Positions 16,894 to 26,548 of a DNA stretch of 64,000 nucleotides are shown piece by piece. Position 1 is the stretch's first letter. The number at the start of each line of letters is the position of its first letter. The notes under the pieces were generated by a model that had not been told where the DNA came from, did no database searches, and was given only the letters and a program-made list of their open reading frames with translations. Source of the stretch: Arthrobacter sp. E3 (GTDB taxonomy: Bacteria; Actinomycetota; Actinomycetes; Actinomycetales; Micrococcaceae); NCBI RefSeq assembly GCF_017353415.1, contig NZ_JAFMPX010000016.1, positions 1 through 64,000 of the forward strand. The letters run 5' to 3'. A program made the translations under genes and the position numbers.

Positions 16894-17967
16894 TTGTCAG
16901 AATTCACTGCCCGATTTGCCACTGCCGCCGAGATCGATCGATGGGACTCGCTGGTCACTGCCAACCCCAACGGTGGCAATTTGCTGCAGTCAGCAGCGTT
17001 TGCCGCGGTTAAGGGAAATTACGGCTGGGACACTCAGTCCATCGCCTTCGAGGGCCCCGACTACACCAGCTACAACCTGGTCTTGGAAAAGTCATTCCCT
17101 GTGCTCGGCAGGCTCTGGTACTTCATCAAAGGCCCGGACGTCGCCAACGTGGGAGAGATTCCCGCCATGCTCGAGGCGGTGCGGGACTTCGTCAAGCGGG
17201 CGAAGCTGAACGTCTTCGCCGTCAAGATTGAACCGGACGTCATTGCCGGTGAGGAAGCCCATGCGATCTTGCACGGTGCCGGGCTGCTCAAGGTTCCAGA
17301 CCTGCAGCCCAATGACCACACCGCCTTGTTGGATATCTCCCCGGCGGCCAACGAACTGCTGCGCAAACTTCACTCCCGCGGTCGCAACGCCGTCCGCCGG
17401 GCTATTCGTGAAGAGGTTGAGGTGGTGCGGATGGAAGCCACCGACGCGACCATGCGCACCATGTATGAGCTGATGGTGGGCACCATCGCGGCGAAATCCA
17501 CCAACCAAGTTCGTGATTTTAATTACTACCGCCAGTTCTGGACCGAGTTCGCCAGCCGCGGCCAAGGGCACTTCTACTTCGTCTACGAGGACGGGGTCGC
17601 TTCGGTGGGGGCGTTCGTCATCAACTACGGGTCCAAAGCCACCTATAAGGACGGCGGATCGCTGCAAAAGCGTTCACAGTATGGCGACTCACACCTTGTT
17701 CAGTGGGTGGCCATCAATGACATGAAGGAACTGGGGGCTGTGGAGTATGACTTCTGCGGCACACCTCCAGCCGACCGGCTCAAAGACCCCACCCATCCGC
17801 ACCACGGGCTGGGCCTGTTCAAAACGAGCTTCACCAAGACGGTCACGGATTTTGTAGGTTGCTACGACCTTGTACTCAGCCCGGTGCGATATAAATTGTG
17901 GTCGAGAGCGGGGGAGCGCGTGTTCAGACAGCTGTACACACGCCGGACCGGAAAGCAGTTCTACTAA
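16894..17967 (+). CDS. FemX/FemAB-family peptidoglycan interpeptide bridge enzyme
   Basis: tRNA-dependent aminoacyltransferase-like protein that adds residues to the stem peptide of lipid II on the cytoplasmic membrane side. 357 residues from TTG 16894. N-terminal EFTARFATAAEIDRWDSLVTANPNGGNLLQS and the C-terminal GNAT-like half (GSKATYKDGGS, VEYDFCGTPP, GLGLFKTSF) are typical of actinobacterial FemX. TTG 16894 has GAGGG four bases upstream; GTG 16861 would add 11 residues and could be leaderless behind TACACT at 16850-16855. Interpeptide bridges are characteristic of Arthrobacter A3-type walls. Confidence 0.87.
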   Translation: MSEFTARFATAAEIDRWDSLVTANPNGGNLLQSAAFAAVKGNYGWDTQSIAFEGPDYTSYNLVLEKSFPVLGRLWYFIKGPDVANVGEIPAMLEAVRDFVKRAKLNVFAVKIEPDVIAGEEAHAILHGAGLLKVPDLQPNDHTALLDISPAANELLRKLHSRGRNAVRRAIREEVEVVRMEATDATMRTMYELMVGTIAAKSTNQVRDFNYYRQFWTEFASRGQGHFYFVYEDGVASVGAFVINYGSKATYKDGGSLQKRSQYGDSHLVQWVAINDMKELGAVEYDFCGTPPADRLKDPTHPHHGLGLFKTSFTKTVTDFVGCYDLVLSPVRYKLWSRAGERVFRQLYTRRTGKQFY

Positions 17968-18036
17968 ACACTTCAACGGCGCACGCCAGCAGCAGATCCT
18001 GCCACCGGCGCCGGGACTAGGCCACAGGGAGCATCA

Positions 18037-19734
18037 ATGACCAACCATCCCAACAGCCGGGACCACAACGTGCCCGGCCACGGTCAAACAGACACGAAAC
18101 CTACCGGCCCTGCGCCTGCAAGCCGTGTTCCGGCCACGCCGGTTCCAGCGAAACCGGCAGCAGCGAAGAAGGCCCCCTTCAAGCCAGCGCCCTCCAAGGC
18201 CGCGTCTACGAAGCCAGCGACTTACAAGCCGGTGCCGTCCAAGTCAGCACTGTCCAATGGTGCGCGGCCAGGCACAGCGGGGTCGGGGCCTGCACCTGCC
18301 GCCGGTCTGATCCCTGTGGTGTCCCCTGCGCGGACCAACAAGGCAGCCCGGTCCGTGCTGAGAAAGCTCGTGCAGGGGGAGGCCCCTCCCACGGCTCCGA
18401 TGAACATTGTCGACAGGCTTGCCGGAACTCCGTACGCCAACTTCACGATCCAGGTGGGAAAGGCCGAGGAGTCGGCACGGAAAACCATTGACTTCGCGCT
18501 CCGGCTGGCTGAGACCATGTTCCGGTATGGCGCAGGTGCCCTGGAAGTTGAAAGCAGCATCATCGCCGTTACGGCGGCCCTAGGGCTGCGCAATATTGAA
18601 GTTGACATCACGAACCAGTCGGTGGTCATCAACTACGCGCCACGAGAGGCGGTGCCCATCACCCTTTTGCGGGTCGTCCGCTCCTGGACCAACAACTACG
18701 CGGGCCTGGTGGAAGTCCACGAACTGGTGACGGAGATTGCCGGTGGTGGAGTCTCACGCGATGAAGCGTCACGGCGCCTTGACGTGATCACGAAGAAGCC
18801 CAAGCCGTTTCCTCGTTGGATGGTGGCCATGGCTGAAGCCGTGTTTGCCGCTGCCGTGGTTGGTGTCATTGGAGGCTCGGTCCTTGGTGCCGTTGTTAGT
18901 TTTTTGACCATTTTGCTGGCGGGTCAGGTGGCACGTGTACTGGGTAAATGGCGGGTGCCGGACTTCTTTGTCACCGCCATCAGTTCCTTCATCATCACCG
19001 TGCTGGCGTTGCTGTGCTTCATGTTGCATGTGCCGCTGAGCCCGTCCATTGTGGTCGCGGGCGGCATCTTGCTGATGCTGCCCTCCGGCCGGCTGGTCTC
19101 GGCTGTGCAGGATGCCATCAACGGGTTCCCGGTCTCCGCCTCCGGCCGTTTCCTGTCAGCGTTCTTGACGTTTGGCGCCATAGTAGCAGGCATCTCCGTG
19201 GCCTTGGTTGCCAGTGCCATGCTGGGGATGGCGCGACTGAATGTGGCAGAACCCATCGCCGCCGCCCTGCCGCTGTATTGGGTGCTGCTGCTGGTTGCTG
19301 TCGCCACGGTGGCCATTTGCATCGCAGAACAAACCGCGATCAGGTTGCTGCTGCCGACCTTGGCCGTGGCCTTGGTGGGCTACCTTGCCTATTTTTATGG
19401 CATGGAAGCGGGCTTTGGCGGCCGGTTTGCCCCTGCGGTTGCCGCCGTCGTGATCGGCATTCTGTCCAGGGTCATTGCGCTGCGGCTCGGTGCGCCGCAA
19501 CTGGTGGTGGCCGTGCCGTCCATCATCTTCTTGCTGGTGGGGCTGTCTATTTTTCGGGCCATGTTCGTCATGACGCTGACACCGGATGATTCCGTCACAG
19601 GAGTTGTGGGCTTGTTCAATGCCCTGGTGGTCATCCTGGCCGTGGCAGCAGGGGTGGTGCTGGGAGACAACATGGCCCGTCCTTTCACCCGAAACCATGG
19701 GCAAAAGCTTCGGCGCAGCAACCGCAGGCGCTGA
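18037..19734 (+). CDS. Threonine/serine exporter family protein (ThrE-like)
   Basis: Membrane protein of 565 residues. Residues 1 to about 95 are a Pro/Ala/Lys-rich low-complexity cytoplasmic tail with repeated KPA/KP-Ser units. Then follows the ThrE N-domain (TIDFALRLAETMFRYGAGALEVESSI) and about ten membrane segments from residue 265 on. Full length for fused two-part ThrE. The GGAG-containing leader gggagcatca precedes ATG 18037. Substrate by family is small amino acids or peptides; not proven here. Confidence 0.88.
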   Translation: MTNHPNSRDHNVPGHGQTDTKPTGPAPASRVPATPVPAKPAAAKKAPFKPAPSKAASTKPATYKPVPSKSALSNGARPGTAGSGPAPAAGLIPVVSPARTNKAARSVLRKLVQGEAPPTAPMNIVDRLAGTPYANFTIQVGKAEESARKTIDFALRLAETMFRYGAGALEVESSIIAVTAALGLRNIEVDITNQSVVINYAPREAVPITLLRVVRSWTNNYAGLVEVHELVTEIAGGGVSRDEASRRLDVITKKPKPFPRWMVAMAEAVFAAAVVGVIGGSVLGAVVSFLTILLAGQVARVLGKWRVPDFFVTAISSFIITVLALLCFMLHVPLSPSIVVAGGILLMLPSGRLVSAVQDAINGFPVSASGRFLSAFLTFGAIVAGISVALVASAMLGMARLNVAEPIAAALPLYWVLLLVAVATVAICIAEQTAIRLLLPTLAVALVGYLAYFYGMEAGFGGRFAPAVAAVVIGILSRVIALRLGAPQLVVAVPSIIFLLVGLSIFRAMFVMTLTPDDSVTGVVGLFNALVVILAVAAGVVLGDNMARPFTRNHGQKLRRSNRRR

Positions 19735-19788
19735 GCCGCCGTGGCGGCACCGGGGCTACAGCCGCCCCGGTGCAGCATCCGCCGGTCA

Positions 19789-20643
19789 CTACAGGATTTT
19801 ACCGATGGGCTGCTTCTTCTCAGCCTGGAAGAAGTCTTCCGTTCGGCCAAATGCCCAGTAGCCGGAAATCGAAACCTGTGAGCGTTCAAGGCCGCGCTGC
19901 TTGAAAAGAACGTCACGCAGCCCTTTCATGCATTCACGCTCGCCGTGCACAAAGGCGTCAACAGTCCCGGAAGGCCACGGACCATTCGCGACGGCATCCC
20001 GCAATATGGTGCTCCCAGCACGGGATAGTCCGTTGCGGAATACCCAGGTGAGCTCCACGCCGTCGGGCTTGTCCAGTGGCTGGATGTCCGCGGCCGTCTC
20101 CAGGTCAAGATACACGTGACCGCGGGCAGTTGCCGGGAGAGCCTCAAGGGCGGCGGCAATGGCGGGCAGTGCGGAGGCGTCGCCAATGAGGAGGTGCCAG
20201 TCTGCGTCGGGATTCGGTTTGTAGGCGCCGCCGGGACCGGAGAATATGATCCGGTCTCCCGGAGCGGCAGCTGCTGCCCACGGCCCGGCCAACCCGGCCT
20301 CGCCATGTACAACGAAGTCGATTGCCATTTCCTGGGCCTCAAGATCAACCGAGCGCACCGTGTACGTGCGGGTCACTGGCCAGTGCTCGCGCGGCATGGT
20401 CTCGCGCAGCGCAAACACATCAACGGGCTCCTGGTAGGTCACGTCCGGCAGCAGGAAATGGATTTTCACGTACATATCAGTGGCGTCCTTGGCCGTGAAC
20501 TTAGCCAAATCGGGCCCGCCGGCGACAACGCGCACCATGTGTGGGCTGAGCCACTCGGTGCGCAGGACATCCAGCGTGAACTGGGTGCGTGGTTTTACAG
20601 CTGGTGCCACAACGGTGGAGGATTCGGTCTTGGCTGAAGTCAC
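19789..20643 (-). CDS. Siderophore-interacting protein (FAD-dependent ferric-siderophore reductase)
   Basis: Releases iron from imported ferric siderophores by flavin-dependent reduction. About 284 residues from GTG 20643, which follows AGGAG by seven bases; the longer frame to 20697 would run close to the iron box. FAD-binding motif RTYTVRS near residue 100, then DFVVHGEAGLAGPWA and the C-terminal SIP NAD(P)H-binding part with GDASALPAIAAALEALP and WAFGRTEDFFQAEKK. Regulation by iron is supported by the box at 20702-20720. Confidence 0.93.
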   Translation of the reverse strand: MTSAKTESSTVVAPAVKPRTQFTLDVLRTEWLSPHMVRVVAGGPDLAKFTAKDATDMYVKIHFLLPDVTYQEPVDVFALRETMPREHWPVTRTYTVRSVDLEAQEMAIDFVVHGEAGLAGPWAAAAAPGDRIIFSGPGGAYKPNPDADWHLLIGDASALPAIAAALEALPATARGHVYLDLETAADIQPLDKPDGVELTWVFRNGLSRAGSTILRDAVANGPWPSGTVDAFVHGERECMKGLRDVLFKQRGLERSQVSISGYWAFGRTEDFFQAEKKQPIGKIL

Positions 20644-20701
20644 AATGAGCTCCTGATGCCGGGCAGGGGCCCGACTTGGTGGGCGCGCCATGCACACCCA
20701 G

Positions 20702-20720
20702 TTAGGTTGTCCTAACTAGT
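20702..20720. promoter_or_regulatory. IdeR/DtxR iron box
   Basis: TTAGGTTGTCCTAACTAGT matches the 19-base DtxR/IdeR consensus at about 13 positions, with a strong left half-site (TTAGGTT) and core CCTAA. It lies 59-77 bases upstream of the siderophore-interacting protein start, in the gap after ung. A DtxR-type regulator is encoded at 58800-59495. Confidence 0.75.
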
Positions 20721-21488
20721 CTAGGCCACTGGAAGGGACCAGTCGATCGCTGCGCTGCCTTGCGTGCGCAACGACTCGTTGACTCGGCTGAACGGCTTGG
20801 AGCCGAAGAAGCCCCTCGAAGCGGACAACGGGCTGGGGTGGGCAGACTCGATCACGGCAGTACCCGCCAACAAGGGGGAAAGCCGTTGGGCGTCCTTGCC
20901 CCACAACACACTGACAAGGGGTTGTTGTCTGGCCGCCAGGGCGCTGATGACGGCTTCGGTGACGGTTTCCCACCCACGACGGCGGTGCGAACCTGCGTCC
21001 CCCGGGGCCACCGTCAGCACTCTGTTCAGCAGCAGCACCCCTTGGTTGGCCCAGGCGCTCAAGTCGCCATGGGCGGATGGGGCGATGCCGAGATCCGACT
21101 GCAGCTCCTTGAAAATGTTGTGCAGACTGCGTGGCAGGGGGCGGGTTGCCTTGTCCACCGAAAAGGCGAGACCCACCGAGTGTCCCGGTGTTGGATACGG
21201 GTCTTGGCCCACGATCAAGACCTTGATGTCCGCCATGGGCGTGCCCAACGCACGCAGCACCTGGGTGGGTGGGGGCAGGAAGCCGATGCCGGCGTCGTAC
21301 TCGGTAGACAGCATGTCCCCAAGGCTGCGCAAGGTGTCATTCAGCGGGGCGAGTGTGGCGGCCCAGTCCGGGGCCATCAGAGCCAATGGGGCGGTGCGCA
21401 AGTGCGCCAAGGCCTGCAGTTGCCTGGCGTCCCAGGGCTCGGGGAAAGGGAGGTCGAAGAGGCCTGGGGTGCTGTCCATGGTTTCCAT
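20721..21488 (-). CDS. ung: Uracil-DNA glycosylase
   Basis: Excises uracil from DNA at the start of base-excision repair. Family-1 motifs are clear: VLIVGQDPYPTPGHSVGLAFSV with the catalytic Asp of GQDPYP, GVLLLNRVLTV, and the DNA-intercalating HPSPLSASRGFFG loop. About 255 residues from ATG 21488; ATG 21479 is an alternative and neither has a strong ribosome-binding site. The next gene on the strand is the siderophore-interacting protein, which has its own iron box. Confidence 0.96.
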   Translation of the reverse strand: METMDSTPGLFDLPFPEPWDARQLQALAHLRTAPLALMAPDWAATLAPLNDTLRSLGDMLSTEYDAGIGFLPPPTQVLRALGTPMADIKVLIVGQDPYPTPGHSVGLAFSVDKATRPLPRSLHNIFKELQSDLGIAPSAHGDLSAWANQGVLLLNRVLTVAPGDAGSHRRRGWETVTEAVISALAARQQPLVSVLWGKDAQRLSPLLAGTAVIESAHPSPLSASRGFFGSKPFSRVNESLRTQGSAAIDWSLPVA

Positions 21489-21669
21489 TCTGAACCATCG
21501 CAGGCCCGGATGAGGGTGGCTGAGTGCTGAGGATCCCAAATGACATGCTTGTCATTTGGCTCTATTATGGACAAAGCAGGCTGTTGACCATGGCTGCCAT
21601 GGGCGAATTTCACGGATGAAATTTTGCCCTGAAATCCAGTGTGCGTGAAATGTAGAGGGAGGGTCCCTA

Positions 21670-21978
21670 ATGGCCGACGCGCTTAAGCACGGGCAGGATC
21701 CGGCGGACCCCGGCGCAGTGCCGAACTCCCCTGACGGGCTCAGCGAACGTGACGAGCAAATGCTTGACCTTGAACGCCAGTGGTGGAAATACGCTGGGGC
21801 CAAGGAGCAGGCCATCCGTGACATGTTCGACCTATCCGCCACCCATTACTATCAAGTGCTCAATGCGTTGATCGACACGGAAGCCGCGCTGGCTCATGAT
21901 CCCATGCTGGTTAAGAGGCTGCGTAGACTACGTGAGTCACGCCAACAGGCCCGGTCGGCACGCCGACTGGGGAACTGA
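21670..21978 (+). CDS. DUF3263 domain protein
   Basis: 102 residues, cytoplasmic, helical. The core LSERDEQMLDLERQWWKYAGAKEQAIRDMFDLSATHYYQVLNALID is the DUF3263 signature, an actinobacterial domain with a sigma-factor-like or HTH look. ATG 21670 follows GAGGGAGGG. In actinobacteria this gene is commonly followed by a LytR_C-domain protein, as here. No experimentally known role can be named. Confidence 0.88.
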   Translation: MADALKHGQDPADPGAVPNSPDGLSERDEQMLDLERQWWKYAGAKEQAIRDMFDLSATHYYQVLNALIDTEAALAHDPMLVKRLRRLRESRQQARSARRLGN

Positions 21979-22020
21979 CGCGCCCAGACATAAACGCACC
22001 CACAAGGACAGTACTGCACA

Positions 22021-22626
22021 ATGAGTAATTACCCGCGGGATGAATTTGACGCTGTCGAGGAGAATTCTGTCCGCCATGGCGTCCACCGCGCACTGATGGA
22101 ACCGCACAGGCGCTCATTGATGCCGCTGATGATCTTTGGTGTGCTGGCACTCTGCGTGGGGTTGGTGGCGTTCTTCATCATGCCCAAGATGTTCAACACG
22201 ACGTCGATGCCATTGGTTGGTGTGGCAACTAGCAGCGCGCCGGTCTTGACGCCGCCAGCCGAACAGCAGTCGGCGGTGGCGGCCGTGGACCCATCCGCGA
22301 CGGCGGAAGTGCGTGTATCGCAAGAATCGCCGCAGCCCACGCCAGCTTCAGCAGTGGACAAGAACGTTTCAGTAGATGTATTCAATGCAACCGGCATCGC
22401 CGGCTTGGCAGCTCTGTAGGCGGGACGTGTCACCGGCGAGGGCTGGCCTGTTGCGCTGCCTGCTGACTGGGCCGGAGCGCCCTAAACGGCTTCAGTGGTC
22501 TTCTACCGTGGCATCAAACAGAAAGCCAACGCCGAAGCACTCAGTGTGTTGCTGAATGTTCCAACGGTGGAGGAAACTACCGAGCGGGGACTGTCCCTGG
22601 CAGTGGTGCTGGGCCTTGGCGCCTAA
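22021..22626 (+). pseudogene. LytR C-terminal-domain protein interrupted by two in-frame stops
   Basis: One frame of 202 codons runs from ATG 22021 to TAA 22624-22626 with nonsense codons at 22417-22419 (TAG) and 22483-22485 (TAA). Before the first stop: a short cytoplasmic tail, one membrane anchor (PLMIFGVLALCVGLVAFFIM) and a Pro/Ala-rich linker ending VSVDVFNATGIAGLAAL. After the stops the same frame continues as a normal LytR_C domain (TASVVFYRGIKQKANAEALSVLLNVPTVEETTERG). The intact 132-residue product lacks the domain. A pseudogene unless the stops are read through or sequence errors. Confidence 0.85.
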
Positions 22627-22643
22627 ATAGCCCGCCCTCACCG

Positions 22644-22700
22644 CGAGATGCCACTTGTGGTGTCCAAAACCTAGTTTTGGGCACCACAAGTGGCATCTCG
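22644..22700. terminator. 27-bp-stem palindrome between convergent genes
   Basis: Arms 22644-22670 and 22674-22700 pair over 27 bp with one mismatch around a 3-base loop, an exceptionally long hairpin. It separates the LytR_C pseudogene from the convergent TM2 gene. The CTTGTGGTG / CACCACAAG core matches that of the palindrome at 14470-14527. Confidence 0.75.
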
Positions 22701-22727
22701 GTGTTGCCTTGGGAAGAGCGCGGGGGT

Positions 22728-23270
22728 CTAGTCCTTGAGTGGAATGCCACGGGCATCGACCTTGAACGGGTCAGCGCCCACGAGAATCATGATCCCTTCA
22801 ATGAAGCCCCAGATGCCACCGATTCCGAAAGTGACTACGGTAACGACGATCTGAATGACACCCATCTTGGTATCGCCCAGGTAGAAGCGGTGTATGCCCC
22901 AAGCGCCCAGCAGAATGCCCAGGATGCCGGCCACGATCTTTGACTTTTGTTCGGGAACCATGCCGTAACCCTGCTGTTGCTGGTAGCCCTGCTGGTAACC
23001 CTGCTGCTGTGGGTAACCCTGCTGAACGTTCTGCTGCTGGTAGCCCTGCTGCTGGTAACCCTGTTGGTAGCCCTGCTGAGCGTTCTGTTGCTGGTACTCC
23101 TGCGGGGGGCTCGGCTGAGGGTAGCTGGGTGCTGCCGTGTCGCTGGCAACTGGCGGCTGCCAGCTGGGGGCGTGTTCGCTCGGATGGGCTGGCTGGTCGT
23201 AACCAGCAGGCACCTCGGAGGAGGGTTTAGGCTGATCCGGAGTCTGTTCGGGCTGGATATTTTCACTCAT
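22728..23270 (-). CDS. TM2 domain protein with Q/G/Y-rich N-terminal region
   Basis: 180 residues. Residues 1-60 are Pro/Ser-rich; 60-103 consist almost only of Gln, Gly and Tyr in irregular GYQQ-type repeats, a prion-like composition; 108-175 form the TM2 domain with two membrane helices (IVAGILGILLGAWGIHRFYLGD, IGGIWGFIEGIMILVG) and the conserved HRFYLG turn. ATG 23270 follows AGGAGACACC. Located at the membrane with the repeats likely cytoplasmic; function unknown. The stretch 23271-23461 upstream contains no gene. Confidence 0.88.
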   Translation of the reverse strand: MSENIQPEQTPDQPKPSSEVPAGYDQPAHPSEHAPSWQPPVASDTAAPSYPQPSPPQEYQQQNAQQGYQQGYQQQGYQQQNVQQGYPQQQGYQQGYQQQQGYGMVPEQKSKIVAGILGILLGAWGIHRFYLGDTKMGVIQIVVTVVTFGIGGIWGFIEGIMILVGADPFKVDARGIPLKD

Positions 23271-23461
23271 GGTGTCTCCTGGTGCTGGTGCTGTTGCACA
23301 AGCTGCTGCGGGGAGGCAGGGGATACATTGCTTATGCGCGCATCGGAATATTTACACTCCCCACGCTAGCCGTTTGTGCACGTGGCGGAAAGGTTGGGAC
23401 GTGGACGGCGTCGAATGTGTCTCTTATGCCGTTCGCCTGAAGCTCAGAACAGGCCCTTCCG

Positions 23462-23488
23462 CTTGCACTCTGTGGTGGCGAGTGCTAA
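23462..23488 (+). promoter_or_regulatory. CIRCE element 1, overlapping the groEL promoter
   Basis: CTTGCACTC-N9-GAGTGCTAA matches the HrcA-binding CIRCE consensus TTAGCACTC-N9-GAGTGCTAA with changes only in the left arm. TTGCAC (23463-23468) and TAATTA (23486-23491), 17 bases apart, form the promoter it covers. Confidence 0.88.
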
Positions 23489-23496
23489 TTATTGAG

Positions 23497-23523
23497 TTAG
23501 CACTCTGAGGTGGTGACTGCCAA
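23497..23523 (+). promoter_or_regulatory. CIRCE element 2, degenerate right arm
   Basis: TTAGCACTC is a perfect left arm; after nine bases the right arm reads GACTGCCAA, with two departures from GAGTGCTAA. It starts nine bases after element 1, so HrcA could bind both, just downstream of the promoter. Confidence 0.78.
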
Positions 23524-23612
23524 TTTTTGGTTGGGCATCCTCCGTCGGAGTAGTGAATCTTCCTCATTGGGTGAGGGTTTGCTGCCGGTGTAAAGAGATC
23601 ACCAGCGGCTGA

Positions 23613-25319
<1,707 letters not shown>

Positions 25320-25331
25320 TCCCCACCTCCT

Positions 25332-25367
25332 CCCGAGGTGCAGCTCGCTAGCGAGCCGCACCTCGGG
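25332..25367. terminator. Cruciform-forming terminator after groEL
   Basis: CCCGAGGTGC and GCACCTCGGG (25332-25341, 25358-25367) enclose a perfect 14-base palindrome GCTCGCTAGCGAGC, giving an almost continuous 36-base palindrome starting 13 bases after the groEL stop. Confidence 0.75.
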
Positions 25368-25508
25368 GCCCTCGGAGATGTGGGCCCATCCACGCACTCC
25401 CAACGCCAAGCCGCTGACGCGTCTTGGCGTTGGGGCCCTCGGAGATGTGGGCCCATCCACGCACTCTTCATGCTTTGGACGCTCCCTTCATTTTTGGCGG
25501 GGGCGTCC
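25365..25508. repeat. 67-bp-period repeat and stem-loop cluster downstream of groEL
   Basis: A 35-base sequence beginning GGGGCCCTCGGAGATGTGGG occurs twice without mismatch, at 25365-25399 and 25432-25466. The spacer is a 12-bp hairpin (CCCAACGCCAAG / CTTGGCGTTGGG), and a third hairpin (25477-25486 with 25499-25508) follows. No coding sequence is convincing here. It resembles a partial REP-like array. Confidence 0.75.
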
Positions 25509-25563
25509 TTGGCGTTTAAGCACCCTGTCATTGAATGTCGGGGATAGATGAAAGTATTGGCTC

Positions 25564-26535
25564 ATGACAATTGTTGCAGCTGCCGATGGTTCGGCATTGG
25601 GAAATCCCGGGCCTGCTGGCTGGGCTTGGTACGTGGACGAGACCTGCTGGCGTGCCGGTGGCTGGCCTCACGGGACCAACAACATGGGCGAACTTATGGC
25701 GGTCCTTGACCTTTTCAAGTCCACGGAGCACGTGGCTGATGAACCACTGCACATCCTGTGCGACAGCCAGTATGTTATCAATGCCGTCACGAAGTGGATG
25801 CCCGGATGGAAGCGCAAAGGCTGGCGCAAGGCCGACGGCAAGCCTGTGCTGAACCTCGAACTGCTCAAAGACATTGACGCAGCCATTGCGGGTAGAAAAT
25901 ACACGTTTGAATGGGTCAAGGGCCACGCCGGCCATGACCTCAACGAAGCGGCTGACGACCGCGCACGCGACGCCGCCACCGCCTACCAAGCCAAGCGAAC
26001 ACCCAACGCAGGGCCCGGCTTCCCCTGCTCCGGCTTGTCCAGCTCTTCCCAGTCCAGCCCTTCCCAGCCCAACACCGCCCAGCCCAACGCCGACCCGGCA
26101 GGAGCAGCACCTGGAGGGTCAACGCCGGTGGACATTGCGCAGCCGGAACTGTTTTCCATGTCAGACGACGACCCGGTACTTTCGGCCAGCCGCGATGATT
26201 CACTCGAAGCCGTGGTTGAGCTCGAACGTGAACTGCTTGACCCCGCAGTGCGGGCTGACCCGCTGCGGGCCGCCGAGCTGTTGCACTCAGACTTTGAGGA
26301 GATCGGGGCGTCCGGCAGGCGGTGGTCACGCCAAGAGGTGCTGGCCATGATCAGCGACGAGACAGTTGCAGAACACAGCCTTGAGGTGCTCACGCTGGAC
26401 CGCATTGATGACTCCACCGCCCTCTTGACGTACCGCAGCGATGCACCGCGAGGCAGCGCGCTGCGCAGCTCCATCTGGAAATTCGTCCACGGAAGGTGGC
26501 AGGTCCGTTTCCACCAAGGCACGCCGGAGGCATAA
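25564..26535 (+). CDS. RNase HI fused to a DUF4440/SnoaL-like domain
   Basis: 323 residues. Residues 1-145 are RNase HI, which cleaves RNA in RNA-DNA hybrids: Asp8 in AADGSALGNPGPAGWAWYV, Glu43 in NMGELMAV, Asp67 in CDSQYVINAV, His in VKGHAGH and Asp in NEAADDRA form the active site. A Ser/Pro/Gln-rich linker (about 150-195) joins it to a C-terminal NTF2-like domain of the DUF4440 type (LERELLDPAVRADPLRAAELLHSDFEEIG ... WKFVHGRWQVRFHQGTP). The linker DNA carries short direct repeats. Role of the extra domain unknown. Confidence 0.9.
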   Translation: MTIVAAADGSALGNPGPAGWAWYVDETCWRAGGWPHGTNNMGELMAVLDLFKSTEHVADEPLHILCDSQYVINAVTKWMPGWKRKGWRKADGKPVLNLELLKDIDAAIAGRKYTFEWVKGHAGHDLNEAADDRARDAATAYQAKRTPNAGPGFPCSGLSSSSQSSPSQPNTAQPNADPAGAAPGGSTPVDIAQPELFSMSDDDPVLSASRDDSLEAVVELERELLDPAVRADPLRAAELLHSDFEEIGASGRRWSRQEVLAMISDETVAEHSLEVLTLDRIDDSTALLTYRSDAPRGSALRSSIWKFVHGRWQVRFHQGTPEA

Positions 26536-26548
26536 GCACATCAGGCTG

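Noticed and set aside
22970-23110. Regular short repeats resembling a CRISPR array
   Set aside because: They are codon-level repeats of Gln/Gly/Tyr in a clear TM2 protein, with no spacers of constant length and no cas genes.
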